Origin: a virus
Length of the DNA: 29,414 nucleotides
Virus record (IMG/VR): IMGVR_UViG_3300020129_000306
Coordinates: 1 to 29,414 of that record
Reading direction: 5' to 3' (one strand)
Shown: piece by piece, positions 19,110 through 27,199 of the stretch
Layout of the letters: every line of letters starts with the position of its first letter
Numbering within the stretch: the first letter of the stretch is position 1
The notes under the pieces: generated by a model
The model's database searches: none
The model's input: only the letters and a program-made list of their open reading frames with translations
What the model was told of the DNA's origin: nothing
Translations under genes and position numbers: made by a program

Positions 19110-19886
19110 ATGCCGCAGGATGCGTCCGCGCTAGAGCGCGAACCGTACGATCGTGTCCTCTTTTTAGGGGACCCACATATTGGAAAGAGCACGTCGATCG
19201 TGTCGAGTGCGGCGGCCGCGTTCGGCATGGGCTACGTGATGAATTGCGGGAAGAAAGAAGGGCTGTCGGACGCGGGACGGCGTAACAAGCGCTTCAAGTG
19301 GGATCTCATCCGCGACGAAGTGCAAATGGAAGACGCGCTCAAGGAAGCGCGGCGCGGCGCGAAGGACGGCACGTACAAGTGGATCGTCATCGACGACTTC
19401 AACATGTACGCCTCTTGGCTCGAGGTCGCGCTCGAAGATCAGACGCGCAACAACAAAGGTGAATCGGACGGCCGTCGATTCTGGCGGGAGTACCGAAAGC
19501 GTCTGATCAACATTCTCGTGCGCTGCTTCGACTTCAAAGCGCACATCTACGTGATCTCGCACTACATCGAGACCGGCGGCGGGCTCATCGACGGTCAGAC
19601 AGAGAAGACGGGGCCGGGCATCGCGCCGCTGTTCGGCGGAGCTGCGCGCAAAGAGATCCCAGGCATGTTCGGCGACATCGTGTTCATGGCGCCTGCGTCG
19701 AAGGACAAGTCGAGGCGCAGCTTTTTCATCAACCCGGTCGGCGTGTACGGCCCGAGTTGTCTCAGCCTTCCGGGTACGCACGAGATCGATGCCGACGTCG
19801 GTCTTCTGCACGAAGCTTTCGAGAAAGGGACCAAGAACAAAGGTCCCGAGATCACAACCAAACGTCCGAATCAGCAACGAAAGTAG
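19110..19886 (+). CDS. Sak4-like RecA-fold ATPase
   Basis: The 258-residue product has Walker A GDPHIGKST (20-28), Walker B WIVIDDFN (91-98) and a later YVISHYIETG, in the layout of phage nucleotide-binding proteins related to Sak4 (AAA_24). These act with single-strand-binding protein in single-strand annealing or in loading at replication forks. The start is ATG 19110, which places Walker A near the N-terminus as in the family. A longer frame back to 18903 crosses the terminator and is rejected. It is followed by an acidic-tailed protein and, further on, the polymerase. Confidence 0.82.
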   Translation: MPQDASALEREPYDRVLFLGDPHIGKSTSIVSSAAAAFGMGYVMNCGKKEGLSDAGRRNKRFKWDLIRDEVQMEDALKEARRGAKDGTYKWIVIDDFNMYASWLEVALEDQTRNNKGESDGRRFWREYRKRLINILVRCFDFKAHIYVISHYIETGGGLIDGQTEKTGPGIAPLFGGAARKEIPGMFGDIVFMAPASKDKSRRSFFINPVGVYGPSCLSLPGTHEIDADVGLLHEAFEKGTKNKGPEITTKRPNQQRK

Positions 19887-19892
19887 GAAAGA

Positions 19893-20525
19893 ATGGCCAG
19901 AGAATCGAATCAGAAGAAGATGGAGTACAAGCGCGTCTCGTTCGACGTGAACGAGATCGCGCCCGACGCGCCTGCGGGCGAGTGGGGGGTGTCGATCCCT
20001 CGCGGCAAGTGCAAGGTGCAGCCGACGAAGGAAGACCGCTACCCGATGCTGATCGTTCCGATCCGCCTCGATAGCACCGAGGAGGAGGACGAGGTGTATC
20101 AGAAGGCGCTCGGCGCCGAGCTCTCGTCCATGATCGTGTTCTTCGGGGACGAGAAAGCGCGTGCGGCGCGCATGTCGAAGATACGTCTTCGTCAGCTCTG
20201 CGAGGCCGCCGACGTCGACCTCGATGTCATCCCCAAGGATCTCGAAGATCCAGAGAACGATCTCGAGCCGCTCATCCGTGCGCTCGAAGGCAAGAAGTTC
20301 ACAGCATGGACGAAGCTCCAACCGCGGAAGGACACCGGCGAGGTCACCACCGAGGTCGTGTTCTTGAACCCGAACAAGGTGCTGTCTGCTGCCGACGATG
20401 ACGACGACGACAACGGCGACGGCAACGACGACGATGACGACGATTCGGGTAGGCAGTCGTCGAAGAAAAGCCCGTCGAAGAAGAAGCCGGCGTCGGGCAA
20501 GAACGGAGCGAGCAAGAAGAAATGA
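19893..20525 (+). CDS. Acidic-linker protein, probable DNA-metabolism partner of the ATPase
   Basis: The ATG at 19893 has AGGA upstream (TAGGAAAGAATG). The 210-residue product has a folded first part (VSIPRGKCKVQPTKEDRYPM, LIVPIRLDSTEEEDEVYQKA) and a low-complexity C-terminus of aspartates followed by Lys/Ser (DDDDDDNGDGNDDDDDDSGR, then KKSPSKKKPASGKN). Its position after a Sak4-like ATPase and its fold pattern suggest a single-strand-binding-type partner, although no SSB signature is visible. The charged tail could bind ATPase, polymerase or primase. Function is an inference. Confidence 0.6.
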   Translation: MARESNQKKMEYKRVSFDVNEIAPDAPAGEWGVSIPRGKCKVQPTKEDRYPMLIVPIRLDSTEEEDEVYQKALGAELSSMIVFFGDEKARAARMSKIRLRQLCEAADVDLDVIPKDLEDPENDLEPLIRALEGKKFTAWTKLQPRKDTGEVTTEVVFLNPNKVLSAADDDDDDNGDGNDDDDDDSGRQSSKKSPSKKKPASGKNGASKKK

Positions 20526-20689
20526 CCCCGCGTCGTAGACGGTCGCTGCTCGAAGACGACGATCTCACCGAGATAGGTGAGCGCGATGAATCTTCGAGTG
20601 GCGACGTCTGCGAGGCGTGCGGTTGCGTGAGGGGCAAGCACACCGACGATGGGTGTGCTTGCGGAAAGTGCGAAGGGTTCGTCGAATGA
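20522..20689 (+). CDS. Small cysteine-rich protein, 55 aa
   Basis: The ATG at 20522 overlaps the upstream TGA. The product begins MTPRRRRSLLEDDDLTEIGE and has CEACGCVRGKH and CACGKCEG, a compact cluster of six cysteines and one histidine that should bind zinc. The stop overlaps the next ATG. No family was recognised. Confidence 0.65.
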   Translation: MTPRRRRSLLEDDDLTEIGERDESSSGDVCEACGCVRGKHTDDGCACGKCEGFVE

Positions 20690-21327
20690 CTGAGATCAAC
20701 GTGGCGTTCGTTCGTGCAGGTGACTTCGAGCGTGGTGTTCTCGTTTCGCCAGGTCACGAGCGCCTGATCGAGGGCAAGAACGACTACGGCATCAAGAGCG
20801 ACTACTGGGTCTTCGTTTTGCGTGATGCCGATCACGTCGCGACGTTGGACGTCTCGAGCCGCGCGCTCAACGGGCGCTTGCTTGAAACGCCGGAAGAAAC
20901 CCGTCGATGGCACGACGACTACAAGCGTCGGTACAATTACGCGGGCGAACCGCCGTGGGCGCTCCGCGGAACACTCAACATCTGCACGAGCTACCCCACG
21001 GAAGTCGATGTCGTCCGCAGAGGATCGGCTCCTTCCGAGTGCGTGTTTCAGGTGTCGGGGGGGTGCTTTTCTTACGCGAATACGGTTCTTCGGGCCAACC
21101 CCCTCGTGCTCGGACTAGACAGGGTCTTCATGGAAGGACCGCCCGCGTGGTGGTTGGAGAAGCCGGAGGTCGTGCGTGCGCGACTCTTCGAGGAAGAACT
21201 CGGTGTCTGGGGTCCGCTCGAAGCGCGACTCCGTGGAGCCCGGGACGGCGCGCGCGCGGCGCACCTTGCGCTCCCTGCGCAATGTTCGTGCTGCAAAGGT
21301 GAAGGCGTCGTACCGAAAGGAGAATGA
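20686..21327 (+). CDS. Unknown phage protein, 213 aa, with C-terminal CxCC motif
   Basis: The start is the ATG at 20686, overlapping the upstream TGA; a longer frame is not used. The product begins MTEINVAFVRAGDFERGVLV and is beta-rich, with SDYWVFVLRDADHVATLDVS and FEEELGVWGPLEARLRGA. It ends QCSCCKGEGVVPKGE, which is like one arm of a DnaJ zinc finger. No family was recognised. Confidence 0.6.
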   Translation: MTEINVAFVRAGDFERGVLVSPGHERLIEGKNDYGIKSDYWVFVLRDADHVATLDVSSRALNGRLLETPEETRRWHDDYKRRYNYAGEPPWALRGTLNICTSYPTEVDVVRRGSAPSECVFQVSGGCFSYANTVLRANPLVLGLDRVFMEGPPAWWLEKPEVVRARLFEEELGVWGPLEARLRGARDGARAAHLALPAQCSCCKGEGVVPKGE

Positions 21328-21328
21328 G

Positions 21329-21706
21329 ATGGGATCAATGGAAGTCGATATGCGAAAGCACGAGCTGATTCGTCAGCAGGTGCATGCTGGGCTCGCAGCG
21401 CTTCGCGTTCAGGGGCGGCAGATTTGGGGTGACGGTCGGCTGCCGCTGTCTAAGATCTTGACGCGATTGATGGTCGGCGTCGGCGACCTCGCGCGTCTCG
21501 AACGGGACGGGGGCGGAGTCCGCGATCCCGATCACATCGACGACGTGGAGTGGGCGAATGGTTGTCGTGAACTCAAGAAAGAGCTCGGCAACATCATCTT
21601 CTCGACGATCCGTTGGGTCGACGACCTCGGTCTCGACGTGCTCGAGTGTCTCGATCTCGCCATCGAGGCGCAAGAGAAGTTCGCGAAGTCTGGGAGACCG
21701 CGGTGA
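21329..21706 (+). CDS. Divergent MazG-like protein, 125 aa
   Basis: The ATG at 21329 follows AGGAG. The C-terminal helices read ANGCRELKKELGNIIFSTIR and VDDLGLDVLECLDLAIEAQE. This looks like the second half of a MazG-type fold (ELxxELGDxxxx...A..LGLD...), with Asn in place of the usual Asp. The N-terminal half has RLMVGVGDLARLERDG where MazG has EExGELA. Key glutamates are missing, so it may be inactive or bind a different nucleotide. The ORF is followed by a GTGA overlap. Confidence 0.45.
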   Translation: MGSMEVDMRKHELIRQQVHAGLAALRVQGRQIWGDGRLPLSKILTRLMVGVGDLARLERDGGGVRDPDHIDDVEWANGCRELKKELGNIIFSTIRWVDDLGLDVLECLDLAIEAQEKFAKSGRPR

Positions 21707-21918
21707 AGTTCGAGCTGAAGGTGTTGTGGGAAGAAACGCCTACCTTGCTGCACGTAATCGCGAAGCACGGCGACAACACGCTCGGAGTGCTTTCGCTTCC
21801 CGTTAATCCTGCTTGGGATATATCGGCCAGAGAGTGTCGAGATGCGCTCGCTGGGATGCTGCTTCAAGCAATGACCGCGGCTAGGCGGGCGGAAAAAGAA
21901 GAGAAAGACCGCACGTGA
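21703..21918 (+). CDS. Unknown small protein, 71 aa
   Basis: The GTG at 21703 overlaps the upstream TGA. The product begins VKFELKVLWEETPTLLHVIA and ends with a basic helix (QAMTAARRAEKEEKDRT). It is soluble, and no family was recognised. The stop overlaps the next GTG. Confidence 0.55.
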   Translation: MKFELKVLWEETPTLLHVIAKHGDNTLGVLSLPVNPAWDISARECRDALAGMLLQAMTAARRAEKEEKDRT

Positions 21919-22115
21919 TTGCGCGATTCAGAGAGTGGTTCGCGCGCCGACGTCGAATCCGCGCAGCGGAGCGCATGAACCGCCTGTGGACGTGCTGGTA
22001 TTTGTTTTTCCGCTACCTGCACAAGGTTTCGCCTCCGGAGCCGTCAGCCATGTTGGAGAGACGATTCTCGGAGCTCGTCTACTGGCACAAGCTCATGGTG
22101 AGCCGATGGTGGTGA
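21915..22115 (+). CDS. Basic/aromatic small protein, 66 aa
   Basis: The GTG at 21915 overlaps the upstream TGA. The product begins VIARFREWFARRRRIRAAER and has a hydrophobic aromatic stretch (LWTCWYLFFRYLHK), which could be a membrane-associated amphipathic helix. It overlaps the next gene by a few bases. No family was recognised. Confidence 0.5.
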   Translation: MIARFREWFARRRRIRAAERMNRLWTCWYLFFRYLHKVSPPEPSAMLERRFSELVYWHKLMVSRWW

Positions 22116-22231
22116 AGGTCCGCGCCGGCAACCGCTACGTCGAGCGTCCGCTACGCGAGCTGGTCATCGAGGCGCTCGGTGCGCCTCTCTTGGTGTTCGT
22201 GTTCTGGAAAGCAATGCGTGGAGGTTGGTGA
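22112..22231 (+). CDS. Small possibly membrane-associated protein, 39 aa
   Basis: The GTG at 22112 overlaps the upstream TGA (GTGA); the ATG at 22106 would add two residues. The product begins VKVRAGNRYVERPLRELVIE and then ALGAPLLVFVFWKAMRGGW, a hydrophobic segment of about 15 residues. It ends in a TGATG overlap with the DUF3310 gene. Confidence 0.5.
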   Translation: MKVRAGNRYVERPLRELVIEALGAPLLVFVFWKAMRGGW

Positions 22232-22650
22232 TGGCTACAACACAGAGTGAAGATCCAAACGAGCGCGTTGATCATCCGCGCCACTACAACCAGCACCCGA
22301 GCGGTATCGAGACCATCGAGCTCATCGAGCACCTCCCGTGCAGTCTCTCGAACGCTGTGAAGTACATCTGGCGCTGCGGCCTCAAACAGACCGAAACGCC
22401 GCTTCGAGATCTCAAGTCGGCGCGCTGGTACACGGAACGCGAGGCGCGACGCATCGAACTGTACGAGCTCGAAGAAGAGCCGAAGCCGAAGACTGATCTC
22501 GTGTGGCGCGCGCTCGCCCGCGTGGTCATTGGGAAAGAGCCGGTCGAAAGCCTTCTCGGCGCGTACTTGGACGCGCTCCTCGACAGCGACTTCAACCGCA
22601 TGTTGGCTGCGCTCGAAGAAGCGATCGACGATCTCGAGACGAGCTCCTAG
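22231..22650 (+). CDS. DUF3310-containing protein
   Basis: The start is the ATG at 22231, overlapping the upstream TGA. The N-terminal half reads VDHPRHYNQHPSGIETIELI, SNAVKYIWRCGLKQTETPLR and DLKSARWYTERE. These are the hallmarks of DUF3310, a phage family often annotated as nucleotide kinase-like and found near replication genes. The C-terminal half is helical and acidic (LAALEEAIDDLE). The gene ends in tandem stops, TAG then TAA, and the TAA overlaps the polymerase ATG. The function of the family is not settled. Confidence 0.85.
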   Translation: MATTQSEDPNERVDHPRHYNQHPSGIETIELIEHLPCSLSNAVKYIWRCGLKQTETPLRDLKSARWYTEREARRIELYELEEEPKPKTDLVWRALARVVIGKEPVESLLGAYLDALLDSDFNRMLAALEEAIDDLETSS

Positions 22651-22652
22651 TA

Positions 22653-25238
22653 ATGACCGCGCTGCCCGTCGTTCAAGAATACGACCCTAGGGCAGCCGGG
22701 GCTCGCTGCGATCTCTGTCCGCTCAAGGGCAACAACGTCGTTCCGCCGAAAGCCTCGCCGCTTCCTACGAAGGTGGTGTTCGTCGGCGAGGCTCCGGGGC
22801 GCAAGGAAGAGATCTTCGGAGCTCCTTTCATCGGGCAGACCGGGGCTTTTCTCAAAGGGCTGTGTCGTGAGGTCGACCTCAACATTCTCGAGGCTCACCT
22901 CACGAACGCGGCCTTGTGTCGCTCGAACATCGACAAGGAGAACGAAGAGGCTGCCGTCTGCTGCGCGCCGCGGCTGTTGAAAGAGATTGAAAAGTTCGAT
23001 CCAGAGATCCCCATCGTGACGTTCGGAAAGACCAGCACGCTCAGCGTGCTCGGCGTCCGGAGCATCATGCACTCACGCGGGTTCGTTTGGACGGCGCGAG
23101 AGCTCGATCCAGCCCCCGTCTGGAGCAAAGCGAAGAAGGCGAAGCTCCGCGGAGCGCCGAAGTGGAAGGAGATGTGGCTCAAAGCGCAGATTATCGACGG
23201 CCGGAGCAAGCTCGCAGGTCGCACGGTGCTACCGACCGTTCATCCGGCGTTCGTGCTTCGCTCGGACACGTGGCTTCCGGTATTGAAGATCGATCTCGAT
23301 CGGATCGCTCGCTGGGTACGCGGCGAGCTGACGCACGAGATGCTGCTCGAGAACGGCCCGTACACTGTCGTCTCGAAGCGCAAGGACATCATCCGCGAGC
23401 TCAAGAAGTTCGGGCCGGACATCGACGTCGACGTCGAAACAGGCGCGAGCACAGACGGCGGGAAGGACGGTGCAGATCCCATGCGCAACAGGTTGTTGTG
23501 TGTCGGGATCTCTGACGGTGATCACACGGTCGTCATCTGGCCGTGGAGAAAAACACACGCACCGCTCGTGAACGCGCTCATCAAGCGGTCGAAAACCGTT
23601 GGTATGCACAACGGCTACAACTTCGACCAGATCGTGCTCGACCGAAACGAAGTGCCGTTCGAGGCGTACGACGACAAAGCGCAAGATACGCTCATCGGGC
23701 ACCACACGTTCGCGAGCCACATGCCACAACGTCTCTCGCACGTCGCGAGCTGCTTCGTCGACGTCGGGCCGTGGAAGATCACTTTCAAGCAAGGCACCGG
23801 CGGTGCAACCGAGAAAGGACTCCCGCCTGAGAAGCTCAGCGGTGAGGATCTCTGCAAGTACAACGCGGCCGACGCACGCATCCAAGCGCGCACCAGACGC
23901 GAGATGCGGAAAGATTTGGAATCGGAGCTCGACGTCTACTCCGTCGATCTCGAGAACGCACGACTGTGCCGCAGCATGATCATCGGCGGCATCGGCGTCG
24001 ACGTCGAGCGCCGAACACAACTTTTGGAGGCGATGGATCAGAAAGAGAGCGAGCTTCTTTGGAAAATGAGGAAGCTGCTCCGACGAGCGAAGTTCCATCC
24101 GATGCAGCTCGCCGAAGTGCGCAAAGCGCTCTTCACCATCTTGAAGGCGCCGATCGCGTCCGCCGATCCCACCGAATCTGGGCTCCCGAGCACGTCGCAG
24201 ACCACGCTCGAACGGTTGAAGATGAGCCCGACCCGTGCGGGCCGGTTCGCTGATCTGCTCTTGCAATGGCGCGGCGTCGTCAAGATCAAGAGCACCTACA
24301 TCGTCAGCCAAATCCTCGACAAGCCCTCGAAGAAGACACCTACCGTATCGCGCACGCACTTCAACTGGCGCAGCTACGGCGCAGCAAGCGGGCGCTACTC
24401 GTGCCGTTTGCAGTCGTGCCCGCGCGCTGAGTATCTCAAAGACAAGAGCATCGTGCTCGAGACGCGCGTGCGTGAAGTCTACGTCGCTCGCCCGGGGCAT
24501 AAGCTCATCTACTTCGACCTCAGTCAGGCTGAGCTACGTTTCGCTGCCTACCTCTCCGGCGACAAGACGTTCATCGCCGCGTGCGAGTCCGGCGACGTGC
24601 ACACGGCGATGGCGAAGCTGTTGTTCCCAGCCGAGGCCGAGCTCATCGGTCGAGATCCGAAGGGTGCCGGGAAGCCGTTCAGGGACACCGAGAAGAACTG
24701 CATCTTCGGGTGCATCTACTACGCGGAAGCGGCGACGCTGTTCTCGTTCGTACGCTCGAAGGGCCTGCCCGTAGAGATGCGCGACGTCGTCAAGCTGCAA
24801 GACATGGTGCGCGGTACGTGCAGCGACTACTTCCGGTACGTCGAACGTAACAAGCGGCAGGTCGACAAGGTGGGGTACATGCGCGACGCCCTATCCGGGA
24901 GGATCTCATGGCTCGGCTGGCACGCCGGGTTCCCCGACGTCGCGAACCGTCCGATCCAGGGCGGTATCGCGAGCCTCATGAACGTGCGGCTTCCGAAGAT
25001 CAAGCGTGCGCTGCCGAAAGGTGCGGGCGTGGTTGCTCAGATCCACGACGCGGCCATCACGGAGGTTCCTGATCGTCACGTCGATCAAGTGAAGGCGCTG
25101 ATCAAGAAGACGTGGGAAGAACCGGTGATCATTCCCGCGAATGGTTACGGATCTTCGCTGCGCATCGAGGACGGCGCGCGGCAGTTCGTGATGCCGATCG
25201 AGCTTAAGGTCGGTGACAGGTGGAGTGACTTCGGCTGA
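22653..25238 (+). CDS. DNA polymerase I with N-terminal uracil-DNA glycosylase domain
   Basis: The 861-residue product is the phage replicase. Residues 15-225 are a family 4/5-type UDG, with CDLC (19-22) for an iron-sulfur cluster, VFVGEAPGR (42-50), GAPFIGQTGAF and PTVHPAFVLR (195-203). Residues 250-430 are a 3'-5' exonuclease (D260-V-E262, N323-F-D325, Y403...D407). Residues 600-861 are family A polymerase: DLSQAELR (622-629), R677/K681/F685/Y689 of the O helix, and motif C QIHDA (796-800), with Ala in place of the usual Glu. UDG-PolA fusions are known in some phages such as SPO1. The ATG at 22653 overlaps the TAA upstream. A longer frame to 22503 is not used. Confidence 0.93.
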   Translation: MTALPVVQEYDPRAAGARCDLCPLKGNNVVPPKASPLPTKVVFVGEAPGRKEEIFGAPFIGQTGAFLKGLCREVDLNILEAHLTNAALCRSNIDKENEEAAVCCAPRLLKEIEKFDPEIPIVTFGKTSTLSVLGVRSIMHSRGFVWTARELDPAPVWSKAKKAKLRGAPKWKEMWLKAQIIDGRSKLAGRTVLPTVHPAFVLRSDTWLPVLKIDLDRIARWVRGELTHEMLLENGPYTVVSKRKDIIRELKKFGPDIDVDVETGASTDGGKDGADPMRNRLLCVGISDGDHTVVIWPWRKTHAPLVNALIKRSKTVGMHNGYNFDQIVLDRNEVPFEAYDDKAQDTLIGHHTFASHMPQRLSHVASCFVDVGPWKITFKQGTGGATEKGLPPEKLSGEDLCKYNAADARIQARTRREMRKDLESELDVYSVDLENARLCRSMIIGGIGVDVERRTQLLEAMDQKESELLWKMRKLLRRAKFHPMQLAEVRKALFTILKAPIASADPTESGLPSTSQTTLERLKMSPTRAGRFADLLLQWRGVVKIKSTYIVSQILDKPSKKTPTVSRTHFNWRSYGAASGRYSCRLQSCPRAEYLKDKSIVLETRVREVYVARPGHKLIYFDLSQAELRFAAYLSGDKTFIAACESGDVHTAMAKLLFPAEAELIGRDPKGAGKPFRDTEKNCIFGCIYYAEAATLFSFVRSKGLPVEMRDVVKLQDMVRGTCSDYFRYVERNKRQVDKVGYMRDALSGRISWLGWHAGFPDVANRPIQGGIASLMNVRLPKIKRALPKGAGVVAQIHDAAITEVPDRHVDQVKALIKKTWEEPVIIPANGYGSSLRIEDGARQFVMPIELKVGDRWSDFG

Positions 25239-25248
25239 AGGAGATCGA

Positions 25249-25572
25249 ATGGCTCAAGCGAAAAAGCGTGCTGCGAAACGGAAGCCTTCCGACGATCGGA
25301 TCGAATTGATCGTCAAGGACGGCCAAGGGTTCATTGTCGCTCACGGCACGGAGCAACCAGACAATCTCGACAGCAAACGCGCCATCTTCGTGGAAGTCGG
25401 ACCGAAACGCACTGTTGCGTTCAAGGTCACGCAAGCCGAGGCGGTCGACGCGGCGATTGTGATGTTAGGGGCGGCTGGGCCCCATCTCAAGAACTGCACA
25501 GAACACCAAGAGGTACTTATGGGTCTACTCGAAGAGTTAGGGATCGTAGAGTCCGTCGGAGGCGCCAAGTGA
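25249..25572 (+). CDS. Unknown phage protein, 107 aa
   Basis: The ATG at 25249 follows GAAGGAG. The product begins MAQAKKRAAKRKPSDDRIEL and has a beta-rich middle (RAIFVEVGPKRTVAFKVTQA) and a helical end (HQEVLMGLLEELGIVESVGG). No family was recognised. Its stop overlaps the next GTG. Confidence 0.6.
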   Translation: MAQAKKRAAKRKPSDDRIELIVKDGQGFIVAHGTEQPDNLDSKRAIFVEVGPKRTVAFKVTQAEAVDAAIVMLGAAGPHLKNCTEHQEVLMGLLEELGIVESVGGAK

Positions 25573-25949
25573 GCCCTGGGCGCATCTTGAAGCTGGAGGA
25601 CGCTCCGAAAGGCGCGCGTCTCATCGTGTGTGGCGGCCGTGAGTACGCGGACCGCGCGCGTGTGTTCGCGGTGCTCGACGTTCTCGCTCCTCGCGAGATC
25701 GCTCAAGGTGAGGCTGACGGCGCCGACAGTTTCGCCAAGGCGTGGGCGGCGAAGAACGGGGTGCCGTGCGCGCGGTTCCCGGCGCTCTGGCGCATCGACG
25801 GGCAGTACACCGCAGGACCGAAGCGGAACAGGCGCATGTTCGCGAACTTCGAGCCTGACGGTACAGTCTCGTTCCCTGGCGGAACCGGAACGACCGACAT
25901 GGAGAACGTCACGATCGACGGCGGAGCTTGGCTGGTGAGGATTCGGTGA
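25569..25949 (+). CDS. DUF2493 / SLOG-superfamily nucleotide-binding protein
   Basis: The 126-residue product reads RLIVCGGREYADRARVFAVL, ADGADSFAKAWAAKNGVPCA, RNRRMF and VSFPGGTGTTDM. This is the DUF2493 pattern: a Rossmann-like fold of the SLOG superfamily with a glycine-rich nucleotide-binding loop (CGGR) and a second loop FPGGTGT. SLOG proteins bind or process nucleotide-derived ligands, including NAD-related ones. The GTG at 25569 overlaps the upstream TGA. Whether it is a metabolic enzyme or a ligand-binding counter-defence protein cannot be told here. Confidence 0.82.
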   Translation: MSPGRILKLEDAPKGARLIVCGGREYADRARVFAVLDVLAPREIAQGEADGADSFAKAWAAKNGVPCARFPALWRIDGQYTAGPKRNRRMFANFEPDGTVSFPGGTGTTDMENVTIDGGAWLVRIR

Positions 25950-26200
25950 TACCGGTTTGCCTTACCGTCGCTGTTGTAGTGCTCGGCGCGTACGCGCTCA
26001 CTTGGCAGACGATGGTTTGGCGCCGAGAAGACGATCGAAGATTGGAAGCGCTCGAAGAGAACGAGAAGATACGGTGCTCAGCCCTCAAGAGCGGGCGTTA
26101 CGGGAACGGTCAAGCGACGATTCGATGTGAGCTAGATGAAGATCACCACGGACCGCACACAGCCAAACTGGAAGGCTACATGCGGGAACATTGGAAGTGA
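25946..26200 (+). CDS. Membrane-anchored Cys/His protein, 84 aa
   Basis: The GTG at 25946 overlaps the upstream TGA. The product begins VIPVCLTVAVVVLGAYALTW, an N-terminal membrane span, then a charged coil and a C-terminal segment (IRCELDEDHHGPHTAKLEGY) with C, H, H and H as possible zinc ligands. The pattern C....DHHGPH.A resembles short zinc-binding ends seen in phage proteins. No family name was assigned. Confidence 0.55.
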   Translation: MIPVCLTVAVVVLGAYALTWQTMVWRREDDRRLEALEENEKIRCSALKSGRYGNGQATIRCELDEDHHGPHTAKLEGYMREHWK

Positions 26201-26212
26201 AAGGACAACAAA

Positions 26213-27199
26213 ATGGGCTTTGCAGCAAAGATTCTCGCAGATTCGATCTCGCCTGACGGCTTTCGCATCACGACCTGGGAGGCGACATTCCCGAGGATCA
26301 TCCTCGCGGAAGTGAACACGCATTGCATGCTCTCGCGTAACAGCGCGAGCTCGCGTGCGGTGCCGGTGCAGAAGCGTCTCGCGTCGCTAGTGTCGGATTC
26401 GTTCCTCCCGGAAGTGTTCGGCAAGAACAAAGGCGGCATGCAACCCGGCGAAGCGATCGAAGGCGACGACGACACATACGCTCGAATGATCTGGTTGCAG
26501 ATGCGCGACCAGGCGATGAAGGCCGCCGGCAAGCTCGCCGAGATCGGCGTACACAAGCAGTACGCTAACCGACTCCTCGAACCGTTCCTGTGGCACACGG
26601 CGGTCATCACGGCCACCGACGTCGACAACCTATTCAACCTGCGCGTGAACCCGATGGCGATGGGCGAGTTTCAGCATATCGCCGCGTTGATGAAGAAGGT
26701 GCGCGATGAGAGCGAGCCGCGGACACTCAACTACGGTGAGTACCACCTACCGTACGTCGACCCCGGCGAGGCCTTCGATCTGGAGGTTCAAAACATCGAA
26801 GCGTGGAAGGTGTCGGTCGGACGCTGCGCTCGCGTCTCGTACCTCACGCAAGACGGCGTGCGCGACCCGAACGAGGACGTCGGGCTCTCGGATCGTCTCG
26901 ATACGAACGGGCACATGAGCCCGCTCGAACACGTCGCCCGTCCGATGTCTCGATCGGAACTAGTGTTGACGCGGTCGTTCGACATCACTCTGGAGAACGG
27001 CGTCACGTTGCGCACGAACGGGCCCGGCGTTCCGAAGCCCGGACGGATCATCGGCCTGGAGAACGGAGAGGAGTTCAACATTGTCGCGGTGCGCGGCCCG
27101 CTCCACTACGCCGGCAAGTTGAACGGCTGGGTGTCGCGCCGGCAGTTCGTTCGCGGCGAGCACGACATCCTCGGGTACCGAGCCGCCGGTGCGCAATGA
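26213..27199 (+). CDS. thyX: ThyX-like flavin-dependent thymidylate synthase
   Basis: The 328-residue product has NTHCMLSRNSASSRAVPVQK (35-54), the place of the ThyX signature (usually RHRxxSxNxxSxR; THR..SRN..SSRA in phage forms), then EPFLWHTAVITATDVDNLFN, YGEYHLPYV, GRCARVSYL and GHMSPLEHVARP. That order and the C-terminal SPLEH fit ThyX, which makes dTMP from dUMP with FAD. The signature has C38 where arginine is normal. The start is the ATG at 26213 with AAGGACA upstream. The gene is coupled by ATGA to the next gene and supplies dTMP together with dCTP deaminase. Confidence 0.82.
   Translation: MGFAAKILADSISPDGFRITTWEATFPRIILAEVNTHCMLSRNSASSRAVPVQKRLASLVSDSFLPEVFGKNKGGMQPGEAIEGDDDTYARMIWLQMRDQAMKAAGKLAEIGVHKQYANRLLEPFLWHTAVITATDVDNLFNLRVNPMAMGEFQHIAALMKKVRDESEPRTLNYGEYHLPYVDPGEAFDLEVQNIEAWKVSVGRCARVSYLTQDGVRDPNEDVGLSDRLDTNGHMSPLEHVARPMSRSELVLTRSFDITLENGVTLRTNGPGVPKPGRIIGLENGEEFNIVAVRGPLHYAGKLNGWVSRRQFVRGEHDILGYRAAGAQ

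Noticed and set aside
20385-20520. GAC/GAT repeat tract as a microsatellite or repeat element
   Set aside because: It encodes the aspartate-rich linker of the gene at 19893-20525 in frame and uses mixed codons, so it is protein low complexity rather than a DNA repeat.
22503-22652. Longer N-terminus of the polymerase starting at 22503
   Set aside because: This part lies inside the DUF3310 gene in another frame. The ATG at 22653 overlaps the upstream TAA and the UDG domain starts just after it.
23229-24500. Long open frame on the minus strand opposite the polymerase
   Set aside because: It lies wholly antisense to the conserved polymerase frame and shows no protein motif; high GC makes such shadows common. 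The same applies to minus-strand frames at 19164-20321, 11013-11990 and 5485-6414.
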